DNA of 64,000 bases from Alteripontixanthobacter maritimus (GTDB lineage Bacteria > Pseudomonadota > Alphaproteobacteria > Sphingomonadales > Sphingomonadaceae), in contig NZ_QBKA01000002.1 of NCBI RefSeq assembly GCF_003340475.1, forward strand, positions 1,807,501 through 1,871,500. Reading direction: 5' to 3'. Below the pieces are notes generated by a model. That model was not told where the DNA came from and did not search any database. It saw only the letters and a program-made list of their open reading frames with translations. Positions 29,050-38,180 of the stretch are shown in pieces (within the stretch, counting starts at the first letter, position 1; every line of letters starts with the position of its first letter). A program made the position numbers and the translations under genes.

Positions 29050-30077
29050 CGAGCTTCATACCCGTCAAGCATCTGATCGACCGAAAAGTGTTTCGCGATC
29101 CGGTCGCGGCACGATGCGCCATCCAGAAACTGGGCTTTCGACATGGCTCGCGCCAGTGCTGAAACGTCGCCAGCAGGCACCAGCTGGCCGCATGAGCCAA
29201 GCACTTCGCGCATCGCGCCCCGGTCGAATGCGATAACCGGCACACCTGCCACCATCGCTTCGGCGGCTACGAGCCCGAAAGGCTCGTCCCACATGGGTGT
29301 AACCACAGCTGCCAGCGCGTGGGCGACCTTGTGTCGTAAAGCGGTTCCCGACATGTGGCCACAATAGCGGATCCGGTCGTTCAGATATGGCGTAACGAAT
29401 TCGTTGAAATATAGCTCGTCTTCGACGGTGCCGACAATGTCTAGCGAGGCTTGCGCGATCCGGGCGGCCGCCACGGTTTCGCGTAAGCCCTTGGTAGGGG
29501 TGATCCGGCCAAACCAGACCAGTCGCTCGCCGCGTTGATCGGCCACCGGCCAGTCGTTCAGATCGATCCCGTTATGCACCACTTTCATATTCGATCCGCG
29601 AACTGCATCCCACATCGCGAGCTGCTGCCGGGAGGTGACTGTGAATTGCTGTGACAGGTCGCCATGACTGCGGCCAACCGCGTCGCGCATCATGCTGAAC
29701 GGCGGCACATGCTGGGACGTAACCATCGCCCGCCCCGACTTGCGCGCCCAGTCCAACACTGGCGTAAACAGCGAGTTGTTGTGCACGACATCATATCGAC
29801 CCCCATCGATAGCCCGCCAAGCTTTAGCAAAAGCTTGCTGCTGGTAGGCACGCAGTTCATCGCTACCTTGCCATGTATCGTAGGGAAGCACGTTCTCACA
29901 GGGGTGCGGGCAGGTGTGAACCGTATCTGGAAGGTCGGAACCACCCGCAGCAAACAGTGTCACGGCGTGACCCCTGCGACGCAGCGCGGTAACCAGTTGA
30001 TGACAATGAGCCTCCATCCCGCCCATGAACGGTTCCGCGATCGCGTGGCGAATATGCGCCAGAACGGCAATTTTCAT
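28935..30077 (-). CDS. Family 4 glycosyltransferase
   Basis: The 380-residue GT-B enzyme begins MKIAVLAHIRHAIAEPFMGG, continues with GGMEAHCHQLVTALRRRGH, and carries LVWFGRITPTKGL and the donor-binding PMWDEPFGLVAAEAMVAGVP. It reads toward the three-gene glycosyltransferase operon and overlaps its last gene tail to tail. A perfect EcfG-like promoter sequence lies upstream at 30172-30196. Together with the neighbouring genes it probably contributes to the same glycan or glycoside. Confidence 0.9.
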   Translation of the reverse strand: MKIAVLAHIRHAIAEPFMGGMEAHCHQLVTALRRRGHAVTLFAAGGSDLPDTVHTCPHPCENVLPYDTWQGSDELRAYQQQAFAKAWRAIDGGRYDVVHNNSLFTPVLDWARKSGRAMVTSQHVPPFSMMRDAVGRSHGDLSQQFTVTSRQQLAMWDAVRGSNMKVVHNGIDLNDWPVADQRGERLVWFGRITPTKGLRETVAAARIAQASLDIVGTVEDELYFNEFVTPYLNDRIRYCGHMSGTALRHKVAHALAAVVTPMWDEPFGLVAAEAMVAGVPVIAFDRGAMREVLGSCGQLVPAGDVSALARAMSKAQFLDGASCRDRIAKHFSVDQMLDGYEARYEAAISGAARIARPAAVVPVAPTASASSTSSTVALLA

Positions 30078-30171
30078 GTAACAAAACTTCCGAAGAAAGA
30101 TGCTGGGAATTGGCAGCGATCAGGCGAACCGACCTCGATCCGCTTTGCGTCGGTCGAACCAACCGTAAATC

Positions 30172-30196
30172 AACGGAAGACAATGTTGCACGTTCC
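30172..30196 (-). promoter_or_regulatory. Candidate sigma EcfG promoter of the GT4 gene
   Basis: On the minus strand the sequence is GGAAC, exactly 16 nt, CGTT, which fully matches the known alphaproteobacterial EcfG (general stress response) pattern. It would start transcription near 30164, about 85 nt before the GT4 start codon. The match is by eye only. Confidence 0.55.
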
Positions 30197-30225
30197 TATT
30201 GTAACGAATGTTAACCGCTTGACGT

Positions 30226-30250
30226 GGAACCGGTTTGTGGTGAAGCTGTT
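30226..30250 (+). promoter_or_regulatory. Possible sigma EcfG promoter of the Crp/Fnr gene
   Basis: GGAAC is followed after 16 nt by TGTT, one base from the CGTT consensus. Transcription would start near 30257, about 37 nt before the ATG at 30294. It lies back to back with the stronger site serving the GT4 gene. Confidence 0.35.
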
Positions 30251-30293
30251 CGCAATACGGGAGCGTGCGGAACGTACCTCTCGGTAGGAGTGA

Positions 30294-31085
30294 ATGTTTC
30301 TCATGCCCGACGCTGACTATCCACTGACAGGCCGTTTTCTACAAAGCCGTCTGCGACATGCAATGACCGACCATGAAAAGAGTGTTCTGGAAGGTCTTAT
30401 AGACCGGACGGTTACTTTTGCCGGCGAAACGGTTGTCGTAAAACGCGGCGAATACATGAACCATTCGATGTTGCTGATCGAAGGGTTCATGCTCCGCACG
30501 ATCGAGGCCGACGGGAAAGAAGCGATCGTAGGGCTGCAGGTGCCGGGCGATTTTGTCGATTTACACGCCTTCGCTCTGAAGCGGCTGGACCATGATTTAA
30601 AAGCTGTTGGGCGCGTGACGGTAGGTTATGTTCCGCACGAGCGCCTGCAACAGGTCATGCTGGAGGAGCCGCATCTGGCGCGTTTGTTCTGGTTCTCGAC
30701 CTTGCTGGACGCTTCCATTCATCGCGAATGGATTCGCAAGGTCGGGCAGCTGCGGGCGATGGGGAAAGTCGCGCATTTTATCTGTGAAATCTGGTACCGC
30801 CTGCGGATGGTCGAGCTGGGCAAGGAAGCAGGGTTTCAGACGCCGTTTTCCCAAATCCATCTGGCCAATATGTGCGGTATGTCGACCATCCATGTCAGCC
30901 GCACGATGAAGGATCTGCGCGAAGCTGGTATGATGGAGTTTCGCCGCGGTCGGGTAATCATACACGATGGTGAAAAGCTGAAAAAAATCGCCAGTTTCGA
31001 TCCCGCCTATTTGTACGGTGAAGGCGGTCTGGAAGTTGGCCATGCGCTCGACTTAGGGGCGGACGAGCGCGCTTTGGCGAAGTGA
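30294..31085 (+). CDS. Crp/Fnr-family transcriptional regulator
   Basis: The 263-residue protein has an amino-terminal cyclic-nucleotide-binding-like beta roll (TVVVKRGEYMNHSMLLIEGF, VGLQVPGDFVDLHAFAL) and a carboxy-terminal winged helix with FSQIHLANMCGMSTIHVSRT. There are no clustered cysteines for an iron-sulfur sensor, and the classical cAMP-binding residues are not obvious, so the signal is unknown. TAGGAG precedes the ATG at 30294; an ATG at 30303 is possible. It is divergent from the GT4 gene and may regulate that group. Confidence 0.88.
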   Translation: MFLMPDADYPLTGRFLQSRLRHAMTDHEKSVLEGLIDRTVTFAGETVVVKRGEYMNHSMLLIEGFMLRTIEADGKEAIVGLQVPGDFVDLHAFALKRLDHDLKAVGRVTVGYVPHERLQQVMLEEPHLARLFWFSTLLDASIHREWIRKVGQLRAMGKVAHFICEIWYRLRMVELGKEAGFQTPFSQIHLANMCGMSTIHVSRTMKDLREAGMMEFRRGRVIIHDGEKLKKIASFDPAYLYGEGGLEVGHALDLGADERALAK

Positions 31086-31175
31086 TGACGGTAACCCAGG
31101 CGGAAGGTGGGCCGGGCGCGTGTTGTCTCAACTTCGGGAGCAAATCCACGCGCGTGGTGCACTTAGTGGCAATAA

Positions 31176-31263
31176 TGGCGGAGACGGAGGGATTCGAACC
31201 CTCGATAGGTTGCCCTATACACGCTTTCCAAGCGAGCGCGATCGACCACTCTGCCACGTCTCC
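31176..31263 (-). tRNA. tRNA-Ser (GGA anticodon)
   Basis: A full class II tRNA is visible on the minus strand: acceptor GGAGACG pairing with CGTCTCC, D-arm GGCAGAGTGGTCGATCGC, anticodon loop TTGGAAA with anticodon GGA, a long variable arm (GTGTATAGGGCAACCTATCGA region), T-arm GAGGGTTCGAATCCCTC, discriminator G and an encoded CCA. It is 88 nt long. No integrated element is seen at its 3' end. Confidence 0.96.
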
Positions 31264-31358
31264 GCATCGCCTTAAAACCGAAGTCTTCGAGCGAAGCCGC
31301 GCGTCTAGCGGCGGCGGGGGGCTTTCGCAAGGTGCAATCCCGTGCCAAACCCGCGGCC

Positions 31359-32441
31359 ATGATGAAATTTATCCCAATGGTCGCCGCCGCCCTCACTCTT
31401 ACCGCATCAGCACAAGCGCAGGAACCGGGTGCCGCTCCCTCCCCCAACCAGATCGTCGCCAGCGCGTCTGCCGATGAATGGATCACCATTTCGGCGGAAG
31501 ACCTGCTGGTGATGATGCTAGCGCCGGATCGGGATGGCAACCCGCGCGAGGTGGTGCTGCAGCTGATGCCTGCGCCATTTTCGCAAGGCTGGGTGGAAAA
31601 CATCCGCCTGTTCGCCCGGAGCGGGTGGTACGACAATATCAGCGTCAACAGGGTGCAGGACAATTACGTCGTCCAGTGGGGCGATCCGAATTACGACAAC
31701 CCCGAGACGGAGGGTAAGGCGAAGCCGCTGCCCGAGGGGCTGCGGGTGATGGAGGAAGCGGACTATACGACGACGACTGTCGATGTGACGCTCATTCATA
31801 ATGGAATGGAGCTTACCGAGGACAATCGGGTCCAGTTTGCGGCAATGGATTGGTCCCAAACAGAGGATCCAGACTTTCATAACGTGAGCCCTGATGTACG
31901 AACAACGCAAACCACCCACACATTCGCTGGATGGCATCAACGTGACAGCTACTCCCAGTGGGTTGAATTCTTTCAAAGCTGGCCGGTCAGTTCAGAAGGA
32001 GAGACCGGAGACGCTCCGTGGTGGCCCATCCACTGCTACGGCATGGTCGGCGTAGGCCGCGGCTACTCCCCTGATACTGGCTCCGGTGCGGAGCTTTACA
32101 CCGTCATCGGCCATGCGCCGCGCCATCTCGATCGCAACATTGCGCTGGTGGGCCGGGTGATCGAGGGGATGGAGCATCTTTCCAGCCTGCCGCGCGGCAA
32201 GGGCGATCTCGGGTTCTATACCGACCCATCCAGACGAACCGCCATCCAGACCGTGCGCGTGGCCAGCGACCTGCCTCAGGCCGAACAGCCGCAATTCGAG
32301 TTCCTCTCAACTGAAAGCGAGACCTTCGCACAATATGCCGAGGCACGCGCGAACCGGCGCGATCCTTTCTTCATCGTGCCCGCAGGCGGCGCGGATATCT
32401 GCAATATCCCGGTGCCGGTGCGGCGAACCGCGACGCAATAA
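31359..32441 (+). CDS. Periplasmic cyclophilin-type peptidyl-prolyl isomerase with an insert
   Basis: The 360-residue protein has a signal peptide ending ASAQAQ and a cyclophilin-like core split in two: [20 protein letters not shown] early and [20 protein letters not shown] with [20 protein letters not shown] later. Sphingomonads commonly have this divergent periplasmic form. Between the halves, roughly residues 140-210, lies a Thr- and polar-rich segment that looks longer than in relatives I recall; by my count 31801-31980 is 50% GC, well below the flanking parts. It ends 5 nt before the convergent rsh gene. ATG 31359 or 31362 both fit. Confidence 0.85.
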   Translation: MMKFIPMVAAALTLTASAQAQEPGAAPSPNQIVASASADEWITISAEDLLVMMLAPDRDGNPREVVLQLMPAPFSQGWVENIRLFARSGWYDNISVNRVQDNYVVQWGDPNYDNPETEGKAKPLPEGLRVMEEADYTTTTVDVTLIHNGMELTEDNRVQFAAMDWSQTEDPDFHNVSPDVRTTQTTHTFAGWHQRDSYSQWVEFFQSWPVSSEGETGDAPWWPIHCYGMVGVGRGYSPDTGSGAELYTVIGHAPRHLDRNIALVGRVIEGMEHLSSLPRGKGDLGFYTDPSRRTAIQTVRVASDLPQAEQPQFEFLSTESETFAQYAEARANRRDPFFIVPAGGADICNIPVPVRRTATQ

Positions 32442-32446
32442 CGGAA

Positions 32447-34537
32447 CTAAATTCGCTCCGCCTGCGCCACCGCATCGCTCGCCCGCAATGCGCTGAGGAT
32501 GCGGGTGAGGTGGGCGAGGTCTTTCACGTCCAGCCCCACTTCGTACATCTGGAACGGCTTGTCGTGCTGCACCTGTTCCAATGTCATCACATTGGCGTGG
32601 TTCTGCGCAAACAGCACCGCCATCTCGGCCAGCGTGCCGGGGCGGTCGTACAAGGTCACGCGCATCCGCCCGGTCGCGCCATGGGATCGTTTGCCCCATG
32701 ACAGGTCCAGCCAGTCGGTATCGATGCCGGTGGCCAGTTCGATGCAGTCGATAGTGTGGACTTCCACCCCCTCGCCCGATTTCCTGAGACCCACGATTCG
32801 ATCCCCCGGTACCGGATGGCAGCATTTGGCCAGCGCGAACCCCACACCCGCCGTCAGCCCGCGAATTGAGATCGTCTTCTCCTGCGTAGGCCAGTCTTCC
32901 TGAGTATCGAAAGCCGCCGTGCACCCGGGGACCAGCGCTTCCATCACCTCGCGGTCGTCTATCTTGGCCGCACCAATGGCATACATGAGCGCCTCTTCAT
33001 CGGCCATTTCCAGCCGCTTCACGGCGTCCTTCGTGGCTTTCTTGCCGATGCGCGCTGGCAAGCGGACTGCGATATCATCGAACAGCTTGCGCCCCAGTTC
33101 GGCCACTTCGGCGCGTTCCTTCAGCCGCACACTGCGCCGGATAGCCGCCCGCGCCTTGCCTGTTACCACGAAGCCCAGCCAGGCGAGCTGCGGTTCCGCT
33201 TTCTTCGCCTTGATGATCTCCACCACGTCGCCATTGCTGAGCGGCGTGCGCAGCGGCATGTGCCGGCCGTTGATCTTCGCGCCCACCGTCTGCGCACCCA
33301 GATCGGTATGCACGGCGAAGGCGAAGTCGACCGGGCTGGACCCCTTGGGCAACTGGAACAGCGCACCTTTGGGCGTGAACGCGAATATCCGGTCCTGGTA
33401 AATCGCCATACGCGTATGTTCGAGCAGTTCTTCGGAATCGTGGCTGGCATCCACGATTTCGATGAGATCGCGCAGCCAGCCCACCTGCCCATCGGGCCTG
33501 TCGCCCTGCTTGTAAGCCCAGTGCGCCGCCAGCCCGAATTCGTTGGTGCGGTGCATGTCCCGGGTGCGGATCTGCACTTCGACCCGCATGGAGTTTTCGT
33601 AGATCAATGAGGTGTGGAGCGACTTGTAGCCATTGTTCTTGGGCGTGGAGAGGTAGTCCTTGAACTTGCCGGGAATGAATTGCCATGTGGTATGCAGGAT
33701 ACCCATCGCGCGATAGCAATCGGCCTCGTCTTCGCAGATTACGCGAAACGCCATGATGTCGGTGATCTGTTCGAAGCTGACGTGGCGTTCGGCCATCTTT
33801 CGCCAGATGGAAAACGGGTGTTTCTCGCGCCCCGACACTTCCACGGCCAGTCCGGCGCCTGCCAGCGCCTGCTTCATGGCAAATGCAATGGCATCCACCT
33901 GCCCGCCATCCTGTTTGCGGATATCGGCCAGGCGGTCGGTAATGAGATTGAACGCTTCGGGCTCCAGCTGTTCGAAGGCGAGCATCTGCATCTCGCGCAT
34001 ATATTCGTACATCCCCACGCGCTCTGCCAGCGGGGCGTAAATATCCATCGTCTCGCGCGCGATGCGCTGGCGTTTTTCCGGCGATTTGATGAAGTGAAGC
34101 GTGCGCATATTGTGCAGCCGGTCGGCCAGCTTCACCAGCAGGACACGAATGTCCTCGCTCATCGCGAGCAGGAACTTGCGTAGGTTTTCAGCTGCCCGGT
34201 CATCCTCGGGCATGGCGTCGATCTTACTGAGCTTGGTAACGCCATCGACCAGCCGGGCCACCTCGGGGCCGAAATTCTCCTCGATATCGTCGATCGTGGC
34301 GAGCGTATCTTCCACCGTATCGTGCAACAGCGCGGTAGCGATGGTTTCCTGATCCAGCTTCAGGTCGGTCATCAGCCCTGCGACTTCGACCGGATGGCTG
34401 AAATAGGGATCGCCGCTGGCACGTTTCTGACTACCGTGTTTCTGCACGGTATAGACATACGCCCGGTTGAGCATCGCCTCATCCGCGTCCGGGTCGTACG
34501 CCTTGACCCGCTCCACCAGTTCATATTGCCTCAGCAT
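32447..34537 (-). CDS. rsh: Bifunctional (p)ppGpp synthetase/hydrolase (RelA/SpoT homologue)
   Basis: This 696-residue enzyme makes and degrades (p)ppGpp. The HD hydrolase domain is intact (GSQKRASGDPYFSHPVEVAG, LLHDTVEDT, VKLADRLHNMRTL), followed by the synthetase domain (GREKHPFSIWRKM, YLSTPKNNGYKSLHT, VEVQIRT), the TGS domain (FAFTPKGALFQLPKGSSPVD) and a carboxy-terminal ACT domain (VTLYDRPGTLAEMAVLFAQ). Alphaproteobacteria usually have this single long Rsh, which fits the organism. Ribosome-dependent activation would use L11, encoded at the start of the window. Confidence 0.97.
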   Translation of the reverse strand: MLRQYELVERVKAYDPDADEAMLNRAYVYTVQKHGSQKRASGDPYFSHPVEVAGLMTDLKLDQETIATALLHDTVEDTLATIDDIEENFGPEVARLVDGVTKLSKIDAMPEDDRAAENLRKFLLAMSEDIRVLLVKLADRLHNMRTLHFIKSPEKRQRIARETMDIYAPLAERVGMYEYMREMQMLAFEQLEPEAFNLITDRLADIRKQDGGQVDAIAFAMKQALAGAGLAVEVSGREKHPFSIWRKMAERHVSFEQITDIMAFRVICEDEADCYRAMGILHTTWQFIPGKFKDYLSTPKNNGYKSLHTSLIYENSMRVEVQIRTRDMHRTNEFGLAAHWAYKQGDRPDGQVGWLRDLIEIVDASHDSEELLEHTRMAIYQDRIFAFTPKGALFQLPKGSSPVDFAFAVHTDLGAQTVGAKINGRHMPLRTPLSNGDVVEIIKAKKAEPQLAWLGFVVTGKARAAIRRSVRLKERAEVAELGRKLFDDIAVRLPARIGKKATKDAVKRLEMADEEALMYAIGAAKIDDREVMEALVPGCTAAFDTQEDWPTQEKTISIRGLTAGVGFALAKCCHPVPGDRIVGLRKSGEGVEVHTIDCIELATGIDTDWLDLSWGKRSHGATGRMRVTLYDRPGTLAEMAVLFAQNHANVMTLEQVQHDKPFQMYEVGLDVKDLAHLTRILSALRASDAVAQAERI

Positions 34538-34621
34538 CGCCGCGCATCATGTGCGCAGGGATCGGGAGACGGCAAGGGAAAAGCGCGCGGGTTCGATTGG
34601 CAGGGCGCGCCTGGCCCCTAA

Positions 34622-35077
34622 CTAAGCAGCCTTGCTCCCGGCTTGCTGCGTCTCCTGATATTTATCGAGTGCACCGCGTATCTGCAGGATCGCTTCTCGC
34701 GCATTAAGCTCTGCCAGATACGGAATTTCGCTAAGCGACGCTCTGATCGCTTCCGGGGTTTCCGATCCATCGGTCATCGAAACCATGCCCCATTCGGAAA
34801 AGATGCGGGTAGGTACGGCTCCCAGATCGATCAGGTTTACCTGCCGATGCCGGAAATCGCCGCAGATACGCTCGAATATCTCTTCCAGCGCTTCTCCGGG
34901 ACCCTCCAGCACCTGAATGAACTGCCCTTGGACGAACAACATTACCCCTGTCAGGCCCTTGGCCGAATTACGTGCGGCTGACGCCTGGGCAAGCCTTCGA
35001 ACCGAACTCTCCTGCTCGTATTCGGGTACCCCCAGCGCGGCGTGGCTGGTGTATAACAAACGTTGGAGCATGGACAT
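34622..35077 (-). CDS. BLUF-domain blue-light sensor
   Basis: The 151-residue protein is a stand-alone BLUF photoreceptor that binds FAD. Key residues are present: the Tyr in LQRLLYTSHAAL, the Asn in ASAARNSAKGLTGVMLF, the Gln in GQFIQVLEGPG and the Trp/Met region SEWGMVSM. It has no output domain, so it must act through a partner. It begins 10 nt after the stop of a MHYT-GGDEF-EAL protein on the same strand, so blue-light control of cyclic-di-GMP turnover is the obvious inference. ATG 35077 follows GAGGAA; 35071 is an alternative. Confidence 0.93.
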   Translation of the reverse strand: MSMLQRLLYTSHAALGVPEYEQESSVRRLAQASAARNSAKGLTGVMLFVQGQFIQVLEGPGEALEEIFERICGDFRHRQVNLIDLGAVPTRIFSEWGMVSMTDGSETPEAIRASLSEIPYLAELNAREAILQIRGALDKYQETQQAGSKAA

Positions 35078-35087
35078 TTTCCTCGGC

Positions 35088-37133
35088 TCAGGCTGCCGCA
35101 TTGCGCGGCGCCTTGCTGTCGAACAGGGCGCAGATCTGTGTGTGCGGTACCGGATGGCTGAACAGGTAACCCTGCATGTTGCTGCATCCGTGTTTGGTGA
35201 TGAAGTCGTGCTGCGCCGCCGTCTCAATGCCCTCTGCAGTAATCCGCATGTCCAAGCTCACGCCAAGCTGCGCGATGGCCCGCACAATCGACGCGCTGCC
35301 GGGATCGTCCGGCAGTTGCGCCACGAAACTACGATCGATCTTGATCCGGTCGATGGGAAACCGATGCAAATAGCTGAGCGAGGAATAGCCGGTCCCGAAA
35401 TCGTCCAGCGAAATCCTCACACCCATGCCGCTGATCTGCTTGAGCATCTGCAGCGCCTCTTCGTCATTGCCCAACAACGCGGTTTCAGTGATTTCCAGCT
35501 CAAGGCGCGCTGGCGTAATGCCGGATTCCTCAAGCGCCTGGGTGACCGTCTGCGGAAGACGGGGGTCCATCAGCTGTACTGGTGAGACATTGACGGAAAC
35601 CGCAACCTTGTCAGGCCATGAAGCCGCATCAATGCAGGCGCGGCGCAGCACTTGCGAACCGATGCGGGTTATCAGGCCCAGTTCTTCCGCCATGGGAATG
35701 AATTTCGATGGCGGGACATCGCCGCGATCCGAACAGTTCCAGCGTACCAGCGCCTCAGCCCCTGTGCATTCGCCGGATGCGGTGTCCATGACTGGTTGAT
35801 AAACCACTGCGAAATCCTCGCGCATAACGGCGCGCCGCAGATCGGATTCCATCGCCCGCCGGTCCTCCAATTGCTCGATCAGAGCAGGGTCGAAGGTAAA
35901 GTGGCGGTTCCGGCCGCCACGCTTCGCTGTGTACAAAGCGACATCTGCGTGCTGGATCAGCGTGTCAGTGTCGCCGGCGTGTTCCGGCGCAAGCGCCAGT
36001 CCGACGCTACCGCCGATCTCGGCGATGCTGGAATTGATCACAAAGGGTCTGGAAAGCACTTCGACTATGCGCTGTGCAAGCGATTCTGCGGTTCCTGGAC
36101 TGGTTATATCGCGCGCGATCACGGCGAATTCATCCCCGCCCAGACGGGCCACCAAATCGCCGCTTCGCACTGCGCGGCCGAGCCGTACCGCTACCCGCCG
36201 CAGCACCTCATCGCCGACGGGATGACCAAGCGTATCGTTAACGTGCTTGAACCGGTCGAGGTCGATCATGAGTAGCACAAACGGTTTGGCATGGCCGGTT
36301 CGCAAGGCGGCGCATTCCCTGGTCAACTGCTCCGTAAACGACCGGCGGTTCGCAAGCTGGGTCAGCGCGTCGTGCAGCGCCTGATGTCGCAGTTTGTCAC
36401 GCGAATCCGTACGGGTGCGCGTTTCCACCAGATTGGTAGTGATGCCGGTACCCACGATCAGCAGTGCCACCATCGCCACCGCTGCCGCCATGGCGGTAAA
36501 GGCTTCGCTGTCCGCTCCGCTGGAAAAGCCGGCGATCGGCGTGACAACGAATGCTGCCATGCCGACAAAATGAAGGGTGACGATGGCCGCCACGAACAGC
36601 GCCGTCGCCTTCCACTGATGTCTGTCCGACGGTCGCCGCCGCAACTGGTCTATTGCTGCCACTGACAGCACGACCGATCCGATGATCGACGGCACCACAT
36701 ATTCCGGCAGCCAGCGCACCACGCCATCGACCCGGTAGGCAAACATTCCGACATAATGCATCGCCGCGATTGCCAGACCGATCGTACCGCCGCCGCAGAT
36801 TGCTGCCAGGGTATTGCTGCGCAAGTTGGCCAGCGAGAGGCCGATACCACTGCCAATCACTGCGATGAGCGCGGATACGATCGTCAGCGTCGCGTCGAAT
36901 GTGATCGGGACGCCGGGATTATATCCAAGCATGGCGATGAAATGGGTCGTCCAGATCGCAGAACCCGACGTGACCGCCGAAAGGAACAGCCAGTAGAACC
37001 GCGGCAACCCGCGTTCCGACAGCATCCGCGCGAACAGCTTGACCGATACGAACGCCCCGAACACGCACATTACCGCTGCCAGCAGGACGAGCATCAGATT
37101 GTGATCGTGAGCAAGGCAGGCAAATACACGCAT
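35088..37133 (-). CDS. MHYT-GGDEF-EAL cyclic-di-GMP turnover protein
   Basis: The 681-residue inner-membrane protein has a seven-helix MHYT sensor (residues 10-235) with the repeated motifs WTTHFIAM, AMHYVGMF and LHFVGMAA, thought to bind metal and sense gases. The GGDEF domain has ARLGGDEFAVI and so may make cyclic-di-GMP; the EAL domain has TGAEALVRW, LDDFGTGYSSL and RIKIDRSFV and may degrade it. Both active sites look intact, so net activity is unclear. It is followed by a BLUF gene 10 nt downstream, which may set the balance by light. Confidence 0.95.
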   Translation of the reverse strand: MRVFACLAHDHNLMLVLLAAVMCVFGAFVSVKLFARMLSERGLPRFYWLFLSAVTSGSAIWTTHFIAMLGYNPGVPITFDATLTIVSALIAVIGSGIGLSLANLRSNTLAAICGGGTIGLAIAAMHYVGMFAYRVDGVVRWLPEYVVPSIIGSVVLSVAAIDQLRRRPSDRHQWKATALFVAAIVTLHFVGMAAFVVTPIAGFSSGADSEAFTAMAAAVAMVALLIVGTGITTNLVETRTRTDSRDKLRHQALHDALTQLANRRSFTEQLTRECAALRTGHAKPFVLLMIDLDRFKHVNDTLGHPVGDEVLRRVAVRLGRAVRSGDLVARLGGDEFAVIARDITSPGTAESLAQRIVEVLSRPFVINSSIAEIGGSVGLALAPEHAGDTDTLIQHADVALYTAKRGGRNRHFTFDPALIEQLEDRRAMESDLRRAVMREDFAVVYQPVMDTASGECTGAEALVRWNCSDRGDVPPSKFIPMAEELGLITRIGSQVLRRACIDAASWPDKVAVSVNVSPVQLMDPRLPQTVTQALEESGITPARLELEITETALLGNDEEALQMLKQISGMGVRISLDDFGTGYSSLSYLHRFPIDRIKIDRSFVAQLPDDPGSASIVRAIAQLGVSLDMRITAEGIETAAQHDFITKHGCSNMQGYLFSHPVPHTQICALFDSKAPRNAAA

Positions 37134-37240
37134 GATAATCCGCTCGATAAGGTGCTGCGCGATGCATCACAGGAGGGACTATGCCTAGGCAAGCACAGTA
37201 AAAGCGTTGTGCAAATGCGATTAGGGGTTTTTGCGGGTCG

Positions 37241-38134
37241 TCAGCTCCACGTCGCTTCAGGCGGCAGGCTCATCAGGATGGCGTCGATATTGCCGCCGGT
37301 CTTCAGGCCGAACAGGGTGCCGCGATCATGCACCAGGTTGAATTCGGCATAGCGTCCGCGCCATTCCAGCTGGGTTGCCTTGTCGGCGGCGGTGTATTCA
37401 TCGGCCACATGACGCCGCACGATGCGTGGATACACGCTGAGGAATGCTTCTCCTACATCGCGGGTGAAAGCGAAATTGCGCTCGAACGCAGCGTTCTCAT
37501 CGAAACTCTCCTGTTCGGCAGCATCGTCATCCGGCGCGCTGCATTCCAGGTGATCGTAAAAGATACCTCCAACTCCGCGATGAACGCCGCGATGCGGGAT
37601 GTAGAAATACTCATCCGCCCATTTCGAAAACCGATCGTAATAGGTGGGGTTGTGCGCCATACAGGCGGCGCGCAGGGCTGCGTGAAATTCGGCCGTATCT
37701 TCTTCATAGGGGATCGGCGGATTGAGGTCCGCCCCGCCCCCGAACCACGCCTTCCCGGTCACCAGGAAACGGGTGTTCATATGGACGGCGGGCACGTGAG
37801 GATTGGCCATATGCGCCACCAACGAGATACCGGTCGCGTTGAATTCGGGACTGTCCGCCGCGCCATGCATGGTGCGCGCGAATTCAGGTGCGAAGGCGCC
37901 GCGCACCGTGCTGACATTGACGCCGACCTTTTCGAACACCTTGCCCTTCATCACGCCGCGCACGCCGCCGCCAGGATCGGGGTTGCCCTCTTCCTCCCGG
38001 TCCCATTCGATAAATTCGAACGCGGCATTGCTACCTGCCTCGCGCTCGATCTGGACGAAGGCATCGCAGATTCTGTCACGCAAAGCTTCGAACCAATCCT
38101 TGGCGCGGATGGTATAGGGGGCCCAATCGGTCAT
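37241..38134 (-). CDS. hemF: Oxygen-dependent coproporphyrinogen III oxidase
   Basis: HemF converts coproporphyrinogen III to protoporphyrinogen IX with oxygen in heme synthesis. The 297-residue sequence has the family signatures: FEFIEWDREEEGNPDPGGG, VPAVHMNTRFLV, AWFGGGADLNPPIP, CMAHNPTYYDRFSKWADEYF and GVGGIFYDHLE, and NLVHDRGTLFGLKTGGNID at the end. The ATG at 38134 starts just before the conserved part, with AAGGT upstream. It is divergent from pdeM, with only 46 nt between starts. An aerobic lifestyle is implied. Confidence 0.97.
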   Translation of the reverse strand: MTDWAPYTIRAKDWFEALRDRICDAFVQIEREAGSNAAFEFIEWDREEEGNPDPGGGVRGVMKGKVFEKVGVNVSTVRGAFAPEFARTMHGAADSPEFNATGISLVAHMANPHVPAVHMNTRFLVTGKAWFGGGADLNPPIPYEEDTAEFHAALRAACMAHNPTYYDRFSKWADEYFYIPHRGVHRGVGGIFYDHLECSAPDDDAAEQESFDENAAFERNFAFTRDVGEAFLSVYPRIVRRHVADEYTAADKATQLEWRGRYAEFNLVHDRGTLFGLKTGGNIDAILMSLPPEATWS

Positions 38135-38180
38135 CACGGATACCTTGCCAAAGCGCGAGAGTCCGGGCAATAGCTGGACT

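Noticed and set aside
30254-30294. Another EcfG-like site from GGAAC just before the Crp/Fnr gene
   Set aside because: The next GTT is about 22 nt away, outside the accepted spacing, so only the site at 30226-30250 was kept.
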